NCBI RefSeq assembly: GCF_003391395.1
Contig: NZ_CP024190.1
Span: forward strand, 6,138,001 to 6,202,000
DNA length: 64,000 bases
Source of the DNA: Mycobacterium marinum
GTDB lineage: Bacteria > Actinomycetota > Actinomycetes > Mycobacteriales > Mycobacteriaceae
Direction: 5' to 3'
In this document: positions 7,261 through 14,643 of the stretch, one piece after another
Layout of the letters: each line of letters starts with the position of its first letter
Numbering within the stretch: the stretch's first letter is position 1
The notes under the pieces: generated by a model
Told to the model about the DNA's origin: nothing
Seen by the model: only the letters and a program-made list of their open reading frames with translations
Database searches by the model: none
Program-made: the position numbers and the translations under genes

Positions 7261-8502
7261 GTGATAACCGCCCGTGCCCGGCTAGCCCTCGCCGCAGGTT
7301 CGAGCGCGCGTTGGGCGTCTCGAGTCACCGGTCGCGGAGCCGGTGCGATGATCGGCGGCCTGGTCGCAATGACCCTGGACCGCTCGGTGTTGCGCCAGCT
7401 CGCGAGCGGTCGGCGCACCGTCGTCATCACCGGCACCAACGGCAAATCGACGACCACCCGGATGACCGCGGCCGCCCTGAGCACCCTTGGCGCCGTCGCC
7501 ACCAACGCCGAGGGCGCCAACATGGACGCCGGCCTGGTGGCCGCGCTGGCCGCCGACCGTCGTGCCGGACTCGCGGCGCTGGAAGTCGACGAGATGCACG
7601 TCCCGCACGTATCGGACGCCGTCGAGCCGGCGGTCCTGGTGCTCCTGAACTTGTCCCGGGATCAGCTGGACCGGGTCGGTGAGATCAACGTGATCGAACG
7701 CACCCTGCGGGCCGGCCTGGCCCGCCACCCGAACGCGGTGGTGGTGGCCAACTGTGACGACGTCCTGATGACCTCAGCGGCCTATGACAGCCCCAACGTG
7801 GTGTGGGTGGCCGCCGGCGGTTCCTGGTCGAACGACTCGGTGAGCTGCCCGCGCAGCGGCGAGGTCATCGTTCGCGAACCCGGGCACTGGTACTCCACCG
7901 GCGCCGATTTCAAACGGCCCAGCCCACAGTGGTGGTTCGATGACGAAGCCGTGTACGGGCCGGACGGGCTGGCGCTGCCGATGCGGCTGGCGCTGCCCGG
8001 CGCGGTCAACCGGGGAAACGCCACCCAAGCGGTCGCGGCCGCCGTCGCGTTGGGCGCGGATCCGGCGTTGGCAGTGGCCGCGGTCGCCGAGGTCGACGAG
8101 GTCGCCGGCCGTTACCGCAGCTTCGCTCTCGGCCGCCACCAAGCACGGATCCTGCTGGCCAAGAACCCGGCCGGCTGGCAGGAAGCGCTGTCGATGGTGG
8201 ACGAACGTGCCGCCGGAGTGGTCATCTCCGTCAACGGACAAGTGCCCGACGGCGAGGATCTGTCCTGGCTGTGGGATGTGCGCTTCGAACATTTCGCCGA
8301 GGTGTTCAAAACGACCCCGGTGGTGGCCGCCGGTGAGCGCGGCACCGACCTGGCGGTGCGCCTGGGCTACGCGGGCGTGCAGCACACCCTGGTGCACGAC
8401 ACAGTGGCGGCCATCGAGTCTTGCCCGCCGGGACCGGTGGAGGTGGTCGCCAACTACACCGCGTTCCTCCAGCTGCAGCGGAGGTTGACGCGCAATGGCT
8501 GA
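7261..8502 (+). CDS. murT: Lipid II isoglutaminyl synthase, MurT subunit
   Basis: With GatD, amidates the alpha-carboxyl of D-Glu in the lipid II stem peptide, giving D-isoglutamine. MurT activates the substrate with ATP; GatD supplies ammonia. The 413-residue protein has a Mur-ligase central domain with P-loop TGTNGKSTTTRM near residues 58-69 and a C-terminal DUF1727-type domain. The region where firmicute MurT carries a four-cysteine zinc ribbon holds only one cysteine here (SCPRSGE, then HWYSTG), so the ribbon appears degenerate. The last 8 bases overlap gatD, indicating coupled translation. It corresponds to Rv3712. Confidence 0.92.
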   Translation: MITARARLALAAGSSARWASRVTGRGAGAMIGGLVAMTLDRSVLRQLASGRRTVVITGTNGKSTTTRMTAAALSTLGAVATNAEGANMDAGLVAALAADRRAGLAALEVDEMHVPHVSDAVEPAVLVLLNLSRDQLDRVGEINVIERTLRAGLARHPNAVVVANCDDVLMTSAAYDSPNVVWVAAGGSWSNDSVSCPRSGEVIVREPGHWYSTGADFKRPSPQWWFDDEAVYGPDGLALPMRLALPGAVNRGNATQAVAAAVALGADPALAVAAVAEVDEVAGRYRSFALGRHQARILLAKNPAGWQEALSMVDERAAGVVISVNGQVPDGEDLSWLWDVRFEHFAEVFKTTPVVAAGERGTDLAVRLGYAGVQHTLVHDTVAAIESCPPGPVEVVANYTAFLQLQRRLTRNG

Positions 8503-9202
8503 CTCTGTGGTCCGGATCGGCCTGGTGTTGCCCGACGTGATGGGTACCTACGGTGACGGCGGCAACGCCGTCGTGCTGCGCCAACGGCTACGCCTGCGGG
8601 CCATCCCCGCCGAGATCGTCGAGATCACCCTTTCCGACCCGGTACCGGATTCCTTGGACCTGTACACGCTCGGCGGCGCGGAAGATTACGCGCAGCGATT
8701 GGCCACCCGGCACCTGCTGCAGCACCCGGGACTGCAGCGCGCGGCCGGCCGGGGCGCACCCGTGCTGGCGATCTGTGCGGCTGTCCAGGTACTCGGGCAT
8801 TGGTATGAAACCTCATCGGGCGAACGTGTCGACGGTGTCGGCCTGCTCGATGCGACCACCTCTCCGCAATCGACCCGCACCATCGGTGAGCTGATCAGCA
8901 AGCCATTGCTGCCCGGGTTGACCCAGCGGCTCACGGGTTTCGAAAATCACCGCGGAGGTACCGTTCTGGGCCCAGCGGCATCGCCGTTGGGTGCGGTGGT
9001 CAAGGGTGCGGGCAACCGGGCGGGCGATGGCTTTGACGGCGTCGTCCAGGGCAGCGTGGTCGCGACCTACATGCACGGGCCGTGTCTGGCCCGCAACCCC
9101 GAGCTGGCCGACCTGCTGCTGAGCAAGGTGGTCGGAGCGCTGGCGCCGCTGGAGCTACCGGAAGTGGAATTGTTGCGCCGAGAGCGGTTGTCGGCGCGCT
9201 AG
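8495..9202 (+). CDS. gatD: Lipid II isoglutaminyl synthase, glutamine amidotransferase subunit
   Basis: Hydrolyses glutamine and passes ammonia to MurT for amidation of lipid II. At 235 residues it is the compact CobB/CobQ-like class I glutaminase expected. Visible features are the nucleophile context LAICAAVQ (Cys near 93) and the catalytic histidine in TYMHGPCLARNP near 190. The ATG lies inside the end of murT. It corresponds to Rv3713, annotated historically as cobQ2, although the role is in cell wall and not cobalamin synthesis. Confidence 0.92.
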   Translation: MADSVVRIGLVLPDVMGTYGDGGNAVVLRQRLRLRAIPAEIVEITLSDPVPDSLDLYTLGGAEDYAQRLATRHLLQHPGLQRAAGRGAPVLAICAAVQVLGHWYETSSGERVDGVGLLDATTSPQSTRTIGELISKPLLPGLTQRLTGFENHRGGTVLGPAASPLGAVVKGAGNRAGDGFDGVVQGSVVATYMHGPCLARNPELADLLLSKVVGALAPLELPEVELLRRERLSAR

Positions 9203-9217
9203 CGCCGCCCGCCGAAC

Positions 9218-9829
9218 TCAGACCATCGCGCGGCGGCCGGTCAGCGCGCGGCCCAGGGTGAGTTCGTCGGCGAACTCCAGGTCACCACCCATCGGCAGCC
9301 CCGACGCGATCCGGGTGACGGTCAGGCCGGGGATGTCGCGCAGCATCCGCACCAGGTAGGTGGCCGTCGCCTCGCCCTCGGTATTGGGGTCGGTGGCGAT
9401 GATCACCTCGGTGATATCGACGCCGTCGACCCGATCACCGATGCGAGTCAGCAACTCGCGGATTCGCAGCTGCTCGGGACCGATCCCGGAAAGCGGATCG
9501 AGCGCCCCGCCCAGCACGTGATAGCGACCGCGGTATTCGCGGGTTCGCTCGACGGCCTGGATATCTTTGGGCTCTTCGACGACGCAGACCAGGGACCCGT
9601 CCCGGCGCGGGTCCGCGCAAATGCGGCAACGCTCGTCATCCGAGACGTTCCCGCACACGGCGCAGAAGCGCACCCCGTCCCGGACCTTGGCCAGCACGGC
9701 GGTCAGCCGGTCGATGTCCGGCGGCTCAACCGACAAGAGGTGAAACGCGATGCGCTGGGCACTCTTGGGGCCGATGCCCGGCAGCTTGCCGAGCTCGTCG
9801 ATCAGATCCTGAACGGGTCCCTCGAACAT
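9218..9829 (-). CDS. recR: Recombination protein RecR
   Basis: A 203-residue RecR that acts with RecO to load RecA at single-stranded gaps. Order of features: N-terminal helix-hairpin-helix (LGKLPGIGPKSAQRIAFHLL), a four-cysteine zinc finger (CAVCG then CRIC, about residues 57-72), a Toprim domain (VVEEPKDI, ITEVIIATDPNTEGE) and the C-terminal Walker-like tail. It starts 11 bases after the EbfC-like gene on the same strand, the usual bacterial ebfC-recR operon. Confidence 0.97.
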   Translation of the reverse strand: MFEGPVQDLIDELGKLPGIGPKSAQRIAFHLLSVEPPDIDRLTAVLAKVRDGVRFCAVCGNVSDDERCRICADPRRDGSLVCVVEEPKDIQAVERTREYRGRYHVLGGALDPLSGIGPEQLRIRELLTRIGDRVDGVDITEVIIATDPNTEGEATATYLVRMLRDIPGLTVTRIASGLPMGGDLEFADELTLGRALTGRRAMV

Positions 9830-9840
9830 GCCGGGGCCGG

Positions 9841-10284
9841 TCAGACCCCCGGGGCACCCGGCATGCCTGGCATACCCGGTGCGCCCGGGGCGCCCGGCAT
9901 ACCTGGCATTCCCGGCGCACCCGGCCGTGGCGGCATTCCCGGCGCTCCTGGCGCTCCTGGGGCACCGGGCGCACCGGGCGGGCGCATCGCGCCGGCCAGC
10001 GCACCCAGGCGCTCCTGCGCCATCTTGGTCACCTGCTGAGACGCATCGCGCATGGCACCAACGATCAGGTCCTGCAGCGTCTCTATGTCGTCACGGTCGA
10101 CCACCTTGGGGTCGATCGTGACCCCGACCAGTTCGCCGCTGCCCCTGACAGCGACCTGGACCAAGCCGCCACCGGCTTGACCGTGTACCTCGGAATTGGC
10201 CAGCTGTTGCTGGGCTTCCAGTAGCTTCTGCTGCATCTGCTGTGCTTGAGCGAGCAGTGCCGACATGTCGCCGCCGGGTTGCAT
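9841..10284 (-). CDS. YbaB/EbfC nucleoid-associated protein with collagen-like tail
   Basis: A 147-residue homologue of Rv3716c. Residues 1-100 form the YbaB/EbfC DNA-binding fold: an alternating Gln-rich N-terminal helix (QQMQQKLLEAQQQL), beta strands with GLVQVAVRGSGE, and a C-terminal helix. Residues 101-147 are almost wholly Gly-Pro-x triplets (GAP, GMP, PRP), a collagen-like extension not found in most family members; mycobacterial orthologues have variable Pro/Gly tails. A Shine-Dalgarno AGGGGA lies 5 nt before the ATG. It is first in an operon with recR, and family members coat DNA and assist RecR-type repair. Confidence 0.92.
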   Translation of the reverse strand: MQPGGDMSALLAQAQQMQQKLLEAQQQLANSEVHGQAGGGLVQVAVRGSGELVGVTIDPKVVDRDDIETLQDLIVGAMRDASQQVTKMAQERLGALAGAMRPPGAPGAPGAPGAPGMPPRPGAPGMPGMPGAPGAPGMPGMPGAPGV

Positions 10285-10370
10285 GACAGTCCCCTAGCAT
10301 CTTGGTCTCGAGTTGGTTTCGCCTGCGGTTGTATGGCGATTTGAAACAACCAGCCTAGACGGCGCGGCGT

Positions 10371-10376
10371 TACCGT
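10371..10376 (+). promoter_or_regulatory. -10 box for ami1 (leaderless)
   Basis: TACCGT ends 6 nt before the GTG at 10383; no Shine-Dalgarno sequence is visible. Confidence 0.5.
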
Positions 10377-10382
10377 TGCGCA

Positions 10383-11144
10383 GTGGACGTAGGAGTCAGC
10401 CCGCGTGTCGGGATCGCCATGGTCATCGGGACGCTCGTAGCGGCGTTGACACCCCTGCTCCCAACGGCGGCCGCAGCCCCTTCCAACATCGCCGGCATGG
10501 TCGTTTTCATCGACCCTGGGCACAACGGCGCCAACGACGCATCGATCGGGCGTCAGGTCCCCACCGGCCGGGGCGGCACCAAGGACTGCCAGGCCAGCGG
10601 GACATCGAGCAACAGCGGTTACCCGGAGCACACGTTCACCTGGGACACCGCCCTGCGACTGCGCGCCGCGCTGAACGCGCTGGGCGTACGAACGGCGCTC
10701 TCCCGCGGCAACGACAACGCGCTGGGTCCGTGCATCGACGAACGCGCCAACACAGCCAACGCGTTACATCCCAACGCGGTCGTCAGCCTGCACGGCGACG
10801 GCGGCCCGGCCACCGGCCGCGGCTTTCACGTCAACTACTCGTCCCCGCCGCTGAACGCGGCACAGGCCGGTCCCTCGGTGCAGTTCGCGCGGGTCATGCG
10901 CGACCAGTTGCGGGCCTCGGGTATTCCGCCGGCCAACTACATCGGGCAGGACGGCTTGTACGGGCGTTCGGATCTAGCGGGGCTGAACCTGGCCCAGTAC
11001 CCGTCGATCCTGGTCGAGCTGGGCAACATGAAGAACCCCGCGGACTCGGCGCTGATGGAGTCCCCCGAAGGGCGGCAGAAGTACGCCAACGCGCTGGTCC
11101 GCGGGGTCGCGGGCTTTCTGGCCAGCCAGGGCCAGGCGCGCTAG
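10383..11144 (+). CDS. ami1: N-acetylmuramoyl-L-alanine amidase
   Basis: A secreted zinc amidase cleaving the bond between N-acetylmuramic acid and L-Ala during cell separation; orthologous by context and length to Rv3717 (Ami1). The 253-residue protein starts with a Sec signal peptide ending near AAAAP (residue 35). The Amidase_3 domain follows: zinc ligands in DPGHNG, PEHTF and SLHGDG, the catalytic Glu in VELGNMKN, and a cysteine pair (KDCQ, GPCID) likely to form a disulfide. No cell-wall-binding domain is present, as in Ami1. It ends convergently with the SRPBCC gene, sharing CTAG. Confidence 0.93.
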   Translation: MDVGVSPRVGIAMVIGTLVAALTPLLPTAAAAPSNIAGMVVFIDPGHNGANDASIGRQVPTGRGGTKDCQASGTSSNSGYPEHTFTWDTALRLRAALNALGVRTALSRGNDNALGPCIDERANTANALHPNAVVSLHGDGGPATGRGFHVNYSSPPLNAAQAGPSVQFARVMRDQLRASGIPPANYIGQDGLYGRSDLAGLNLAQYPSILVELGNMKNPADSALMESPEGRQKYANALVRGVAGFLASQGQAR

Positions 11145-11578
11145 CTTTCCAGCTCGGACTTGAGGTTGGCCAGCACTTCACCCTGGATCTTCTTCAAACC
11201 CAGCGGGGCAAACGTCTTCTCGAAGAAGCCCTTGACCCCGCCGGCGCCGTTCCAGGTGGTCTTGACGGTCACGCTGCAGCCCGGCCCCGCCGGAGCCACC
11301 GTCCAGTTGATGATCATGGATGAGTTCGCATCCTTTTCGATCACCGTGTGGCCTGCGACATCCACGCCGACCTGCACGTCACGGACGCGCGACTTGGTCG
11401 CCTGCAGTCGCCACTTTGCGACGGTGCCCTGTCCCTGACCCCCTTCGAGCACCTGGTACTCGCTGTATTGCGGGGAAAGAATTTTCGGACGAACGTTCTG
11501 ATAATCGGCCACTGCGGCAAGAGCGGCCGCAGGCTCAGCATTGATCAAGATCGTGCTGGCTGCGCTCACCTGTCCCAT
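11141..11578 (-). CDS. SRPBCC (START-like) family protein, Rv3718c type
   Basis: A 145-residue protein with the polyketide-cyclase/START-like fold that binds hydrophobic ligands in a helix-grip pocket. ASTILINAEPAAALAAVADYQNV is typical of the N-terminal strand and helix, and KTFAPLGLKKIQGE starts the long C-terminal helix. The start MGQVSAAS is chosen over in-frame codons further upstream because AGAGGAG lies 9 nt before it and because it matches the known orthologue. The ligand is unknown. It diverges from the flavoprotein gene across about 64 bp. Confidence 0.85.
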   Translation of the reverse strand: MGQVSAASTILINAEPAAALAAVADYQNVRPKILSPQYSEYQVLEGGQGQGTVAKWRLQATKSRVRDVQVGVDVAGHTVIEKDANSSMIINWTVAPAGPGCSVTVKTTWNGAGGVKGFFEKTFAPLGLKKIQGEVLANLKSELES

Positions 11579-11642
11579 CAGGCGCAACTCCTCTGTCATG
11601 AATCGCGGTGCAGCCCACACACGGATGCAGGGGCTGTGGTCG

Positions 11643-13037
11643 ATGACTACGATATATGTGGTGCCTGGTACTGGATCTGGACTGTCCGCCCACACATCGG
11701 GCGTAGAGCGATTGCTGGCTAGCTATCGATCCATTCCCACGACCGCAACGGTCCGGTTGGCCAAACCCACTTCAAACCTGTTCCGCGCCCGCGCCAAACG
11801 CGATGTTCGGGGTCTGGACACCTCCGGGTTGACCGGTGTCATCAGCATCGATCCCGACGCCCGCACCGCCGACGTGGCCGGCATGTGCACATATGAGGAC
11901 CTGGTCGCAGCCACGCTGCCGCACGGTCTGTCGCCACTGGTGGTTCCGCAGTTGAAGACCATTACGCTCGGCGGCGCGGTCACCGGCTTGGGTATCGAGT
12001 CGGCATCGTTTCGCAATGGCCTGCCGCACGAGTCGGTGCTCGAAATGGACATCCTCACCGGCGCGGGCGAATTGCTGACGGTATCGGCTGACCGGCACGC
12101 CGATCTGTATCGAGCCTTCCCTAATTCCTATGGCACGCTGGGCTATTCGACTCGGCTCAAGATCCTGCTGGAGCCGGTCAAGCCCTTTGTGGCGTTGCAG
12201 CACATCCGATTCGACACCTTGCGGGCACTGGTCGCGGCGATGGAGCGCATTGTCGATACCGGGGGCCTGGACGGGATGGCGGTGGACTACCTGGACGGCG
12301 TGGTCTTCAGCGCCGACGAAAGCTACCTGTGTGTCGGTGTGCGGACCGCAACGCCGGGCCCGGTCAGCGATTACACCGGAAAAGACATCTACTACCGGTC
12401 GATCCAGCACGAGAGCGGCGTCAAAGCGGACCGCCTGACCATCCACGACTACTTCTGGCGCTGGGACACCGACTGGTTCTGGTGCTCGCGTGCGTTCGGC
12501 GCGCAGAACCCGACGCTGCGGCGCTGGTGGCCGCGGCGGTACCGGCGCAGCAGCGCCTACTGGAAGCTGGTGGAACTCGACCAGCGCTTTGGAATCGCCG
12601 ACAGGATCGAGAAGCGCCACGGGCGCCCCCCGCGAGAGCGAGTGGTGCAGGATGTCGAGGTTCCCATCGAGCGCACCCAGGACTTCGTGACATGGTTTTT
12701 GGAAACGGTACCCATCGCACCGATTTGGCTGTGCCCCTTACGGCTTCGTGACAATGACGGCTGGCCGCTGTATCCGATCCGGCCGGACCACAGCTACGTC
12801 AATATCGGCTTCTGGTCCTCGGTGCCGGCCGGCGCCACCGAGGGGGCAACCAACCGGGAGATAGAGACAAAGGTGAGCGAGCTCAACGGACACAAGTCGC
12901 TCTACTCCGACAGTTACTACACCCGAGAAGAGTTCGATGAGTTGTACGGCGGGGAGTCGTACAAAACGGTGAAAAAAACCTACGATCCAGATTCGCGTCT
13001 GCTCGATCTCTACGCAAAGGCGGTGCAACGACGATGA
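11643..13037 (+). CDS. FAD-binding oxidoreductase, Rv3719-like
   Basis: A 464-residue flavoprotein with a VAO/PCMH-type FAD-binding N-terminal domain: VLSIDP-like strand, ADVAGMCTYEDLVAATLPHGL, LGGAVTGLGIES (the FAD pyrophosphate loop) and YGTLGYSTRL. The C-terminal half is substrate-binding. The ATG at 11643 is preferred because AGGGG lies 9 nt upstream and a longer frame would overlap the SRPBCC gene. It overlaps the methyltransferase gene by 4 bases. The same gene pairing is seen in the tuberculostearic-acid genes (methyltransferase plus FAD reductase, Rv0447c/Rv0449c), so reduction of a methylene-fatty acyl intermediate is a reasonable inference. Confidence 0.85.
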   Translation: MTTIYVVPGTGSGLSAHTSGVERLLASYRSIPTTATVRLAKPTSNLFRARAKRDVRGLDTSGLTGVISIDPDARTADVAGMCTYEDLVAATLPHGLSPLVVPQLKTITLGGAVTGLGIESASFRNGLPHESVLEMDILTGAGELLTVSADRHADLYRAFPNSYGTLGYSTRLKILLEPVKPFVALQHIRFDTLRALVAAMERIVDTGGLDGMAVDYLDGVVFSADESYLCVGVRTATPGPVSDYTGKDIYYRSIQHESGVKADRLTIHDYFWRWDTDWFWCSRAFGAQNPTLRRWWPRRYRRSSAYWKLVELDQRFGIADRIEKRHGRPPRERVVQDVEVPIERTQDFVTWFLETVPIAPIWLCPLRLRDNDGWPLYPIRPDHSYVNIGFWSSVPAGATEGATNREIETKVSELNGHKSLYSDSYYTREEFDELYGGESYKTVKKTYDPDSRLLDLYAKAVQRR

Positions 13038-14353
13038 CTGCAACGAAAGAAGCCAACCAGCCCCCGAATGCCAACGGCGGCAGACTGAGTATTGCCGAGG
13101 TCCTGGCGATCTTCACCGCGACCGGCGGCCAGCCACTGAAGTTCAGCGCGTATGACGGCAGCACCGCCGGTTGCAACGACGCGGAAATGGGGTTGGAGCT
13201 CACCTCCCCCCGCGGCACCACCTACCTGGCGACGGCGCCGGGGGAACTCGGCCTCGCCCGGGCCTACGTATCGGGGGACCTACAGCCCCACGGTGTGCAT
13301 CCCGGCGATCCGTATGAGCTGCTCAAAGCGTTGACCGACCGGGTCGAGTTCAAACGGCCGTCAGCGCGGGTGCTGGCCAACGTGGTGCGCTCGATCGGGG
13401 TGGAGCATCTGTTGCCGATCGCGCCGCCGCCGCAGGAGACGCCGCCGCGGTGGCGCCGGATGGCCGAGGGTGTCCTGCACAGCAAAACCCGTGACGCCGA
13501 GGCCATCCACCACCACTACGACGTCTCGAACACCTTCTACGAGTGGGTGCTCGGGCCGTCGATGACCTATACCTGCGCGGTCTATCCGAATGAAAAGGCA
13601 ACCCTGGAAGAGGCTCAGGAGAACAAGTACCGGTTGGTCTTCGAGAAGCTGCGGCTGCAGCCGGGCGATCGCCTACTCGACGTCGGGTGCGGCTGGGGCG
13701 GGATGGTGCGCTACGCCGCGCGCCACGGGGTCCGGGTCATCGGCGCCACGCTGTCGGCCGAGCAGGCCACGTGGGCACAACAGAAGATCTCCGACGAGGG
13801 GTTGGCGCAGCTGGCCGAGGTGCGCCACTGCGACTACCGGGACGTGGTGGAGACCGGGTTTGATGCCGTCTCGTCGATCGGCATGACCGAGCACATCGGC
13901 GTGCGGAACTATCCCGCCTATTTCGGCTTCCTCAAGTCCAAGTTGCGCACCGGCGGCCTGCTACTCAACCACTGCATCACCCGCCACGACAACAAGTCGA
14001 CGTCCTTTGCCGGCGGGTTCACCGACCGCTACGTCTTCCCGGACGGGGAGCTGACCGGCTCCGGACGCATCATCACCGAGATCCAGGAAGTCGGCTTCGA
14101 GGTGCTGCACGAGGAGAACCTGCGGCAGCACTACGCGTTGACGCTGCGCGACTGGTGCCACAACCTCGTCGAGCACTGGGACGCGGCGGTAGCCGAAGTC
14201 GGACTGCCCATCGCCAAGGTATGGGGCCTGTACATGGCGGCCTCGCGAGTGGCATTTGAGCGCAACAACCTGCAGCTGCATCACGTGCTCGCCGCCAACG
14301 TCGACACCTGGGGCGAAGATGACCTGCCACTGCGGCCGTGGTGGACAGCCTAG
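13034..14353 (+). CDS. Cyclopropane-fatty-acid synthase-like methyltransferase
   Basis: A 439-residue SAM-dependent enzyme of the CFA synthase family, matching Rv3720 in position. Residues about 190-400 hold the Rossmann domain with LLDVGCGWGGM, GATLSAEQ, the SSIGMTEHIG motif and GGLLLNHCITRHD. The N-terminal 190 residues resemble the lipid-binding domain of UfaA/CFA synthases. The likely reaction is methyl or methylene transfer to the double bond of an unsaturated phospholipid acyl chain. ATGA overlap with the flavoprotein gene means coupled translation and suggests a two-step modification. The product is not certain: a 10-methyl chain, a cyclopropane or something else. Confidence 0.87.
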   Translation: MTATKEANQPPNANGGRLSIAEVLAIFTATGGQPLKFSAYDGSTAGCNDAEMGLELTSPRGTTYLATAPGELGLARAYVSGDLQPHGVHPGDPYELLKALTDRVEFKRPSARVLANVVRSIGVEHLLPIAPPPQETPPRWRRMAEGVLHSKTRDAEAIHHHYDVSNTFYEWVLGPSMTYTCAVYPNEKATLEEAQENKYRLVFEKLRLQPGDRLLDVGCGWGGMVRYAARHGVRVIGATLSAEQATWAQQKISDEGLAQLAEVRHCDYRDVVETGFDAVSSIGMTEHIGVRNYPAYFGFLKSKLRTGGLLLNHCITRHDNKSTSFAGGFTDRYVFPDGELTGSGRIITEIQEVGFEVLHEENLRQHYALTLRDWCHNLVEHWDAAVAEVGLPIAKVWGLYMAASRVAFERNNLQLHHVLAANVDTWGEDDLPLRPWWTA

Positions 14354-14365
14354 GAGGAGATCGCC

Positions 14366-14608
14366 ATGTCGCCGGACGATACCGCTGCAAGTTCGATTGG
14401 GCGCCGAGCCGGAAGGTTTGCGGTACGACACTGGGGCGCGCTGATCCTCATCGCGTTGACGACGATCTTCATCGCCCAGAACCGCGAGCGCTCGCGAATG
14501 CACTTGCTGTGGGTCACCGTCGAGTCGCCCATGTGGCTGCTGCTGAGCGCCATGTTTGTGGTGGGCATCCTGGTAGGCCTGCTGCTGCTTCGTCGCCGCC
14601 GGAAATAG
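14366..14608 (+). CDS. LapA-like (DUF1049) small membrane protein
   Basis: An 80-residue inner-membrane protein with two hydrophobic helices (about residues 23-41 and 54-74), the conserved FIAQNRE stretch between them and a C-terminal LLRRRRK. This matches the LapA/DUF1049 family; E. coli LapA works with LapB in lipopolysaccharide control, but in mycobacteria the role is unknown. A strong AGGAGGAGA lies 5 nt before ATG. It follows the methyltransferase gene by 12 bases and probably shares its transcript. Confidence 0.85.
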   Translation: MSPDDTAASSIGRRAGRFAVRHWGALILIALTTIFIAQNRERSRMHLLWVTVESPMWLLLSAMFVVGILVGLLLLRRRRK

Positions 14609-14643
14609 GCATCAGCGTGCCCACCGGTCGCGACACCACGCGG

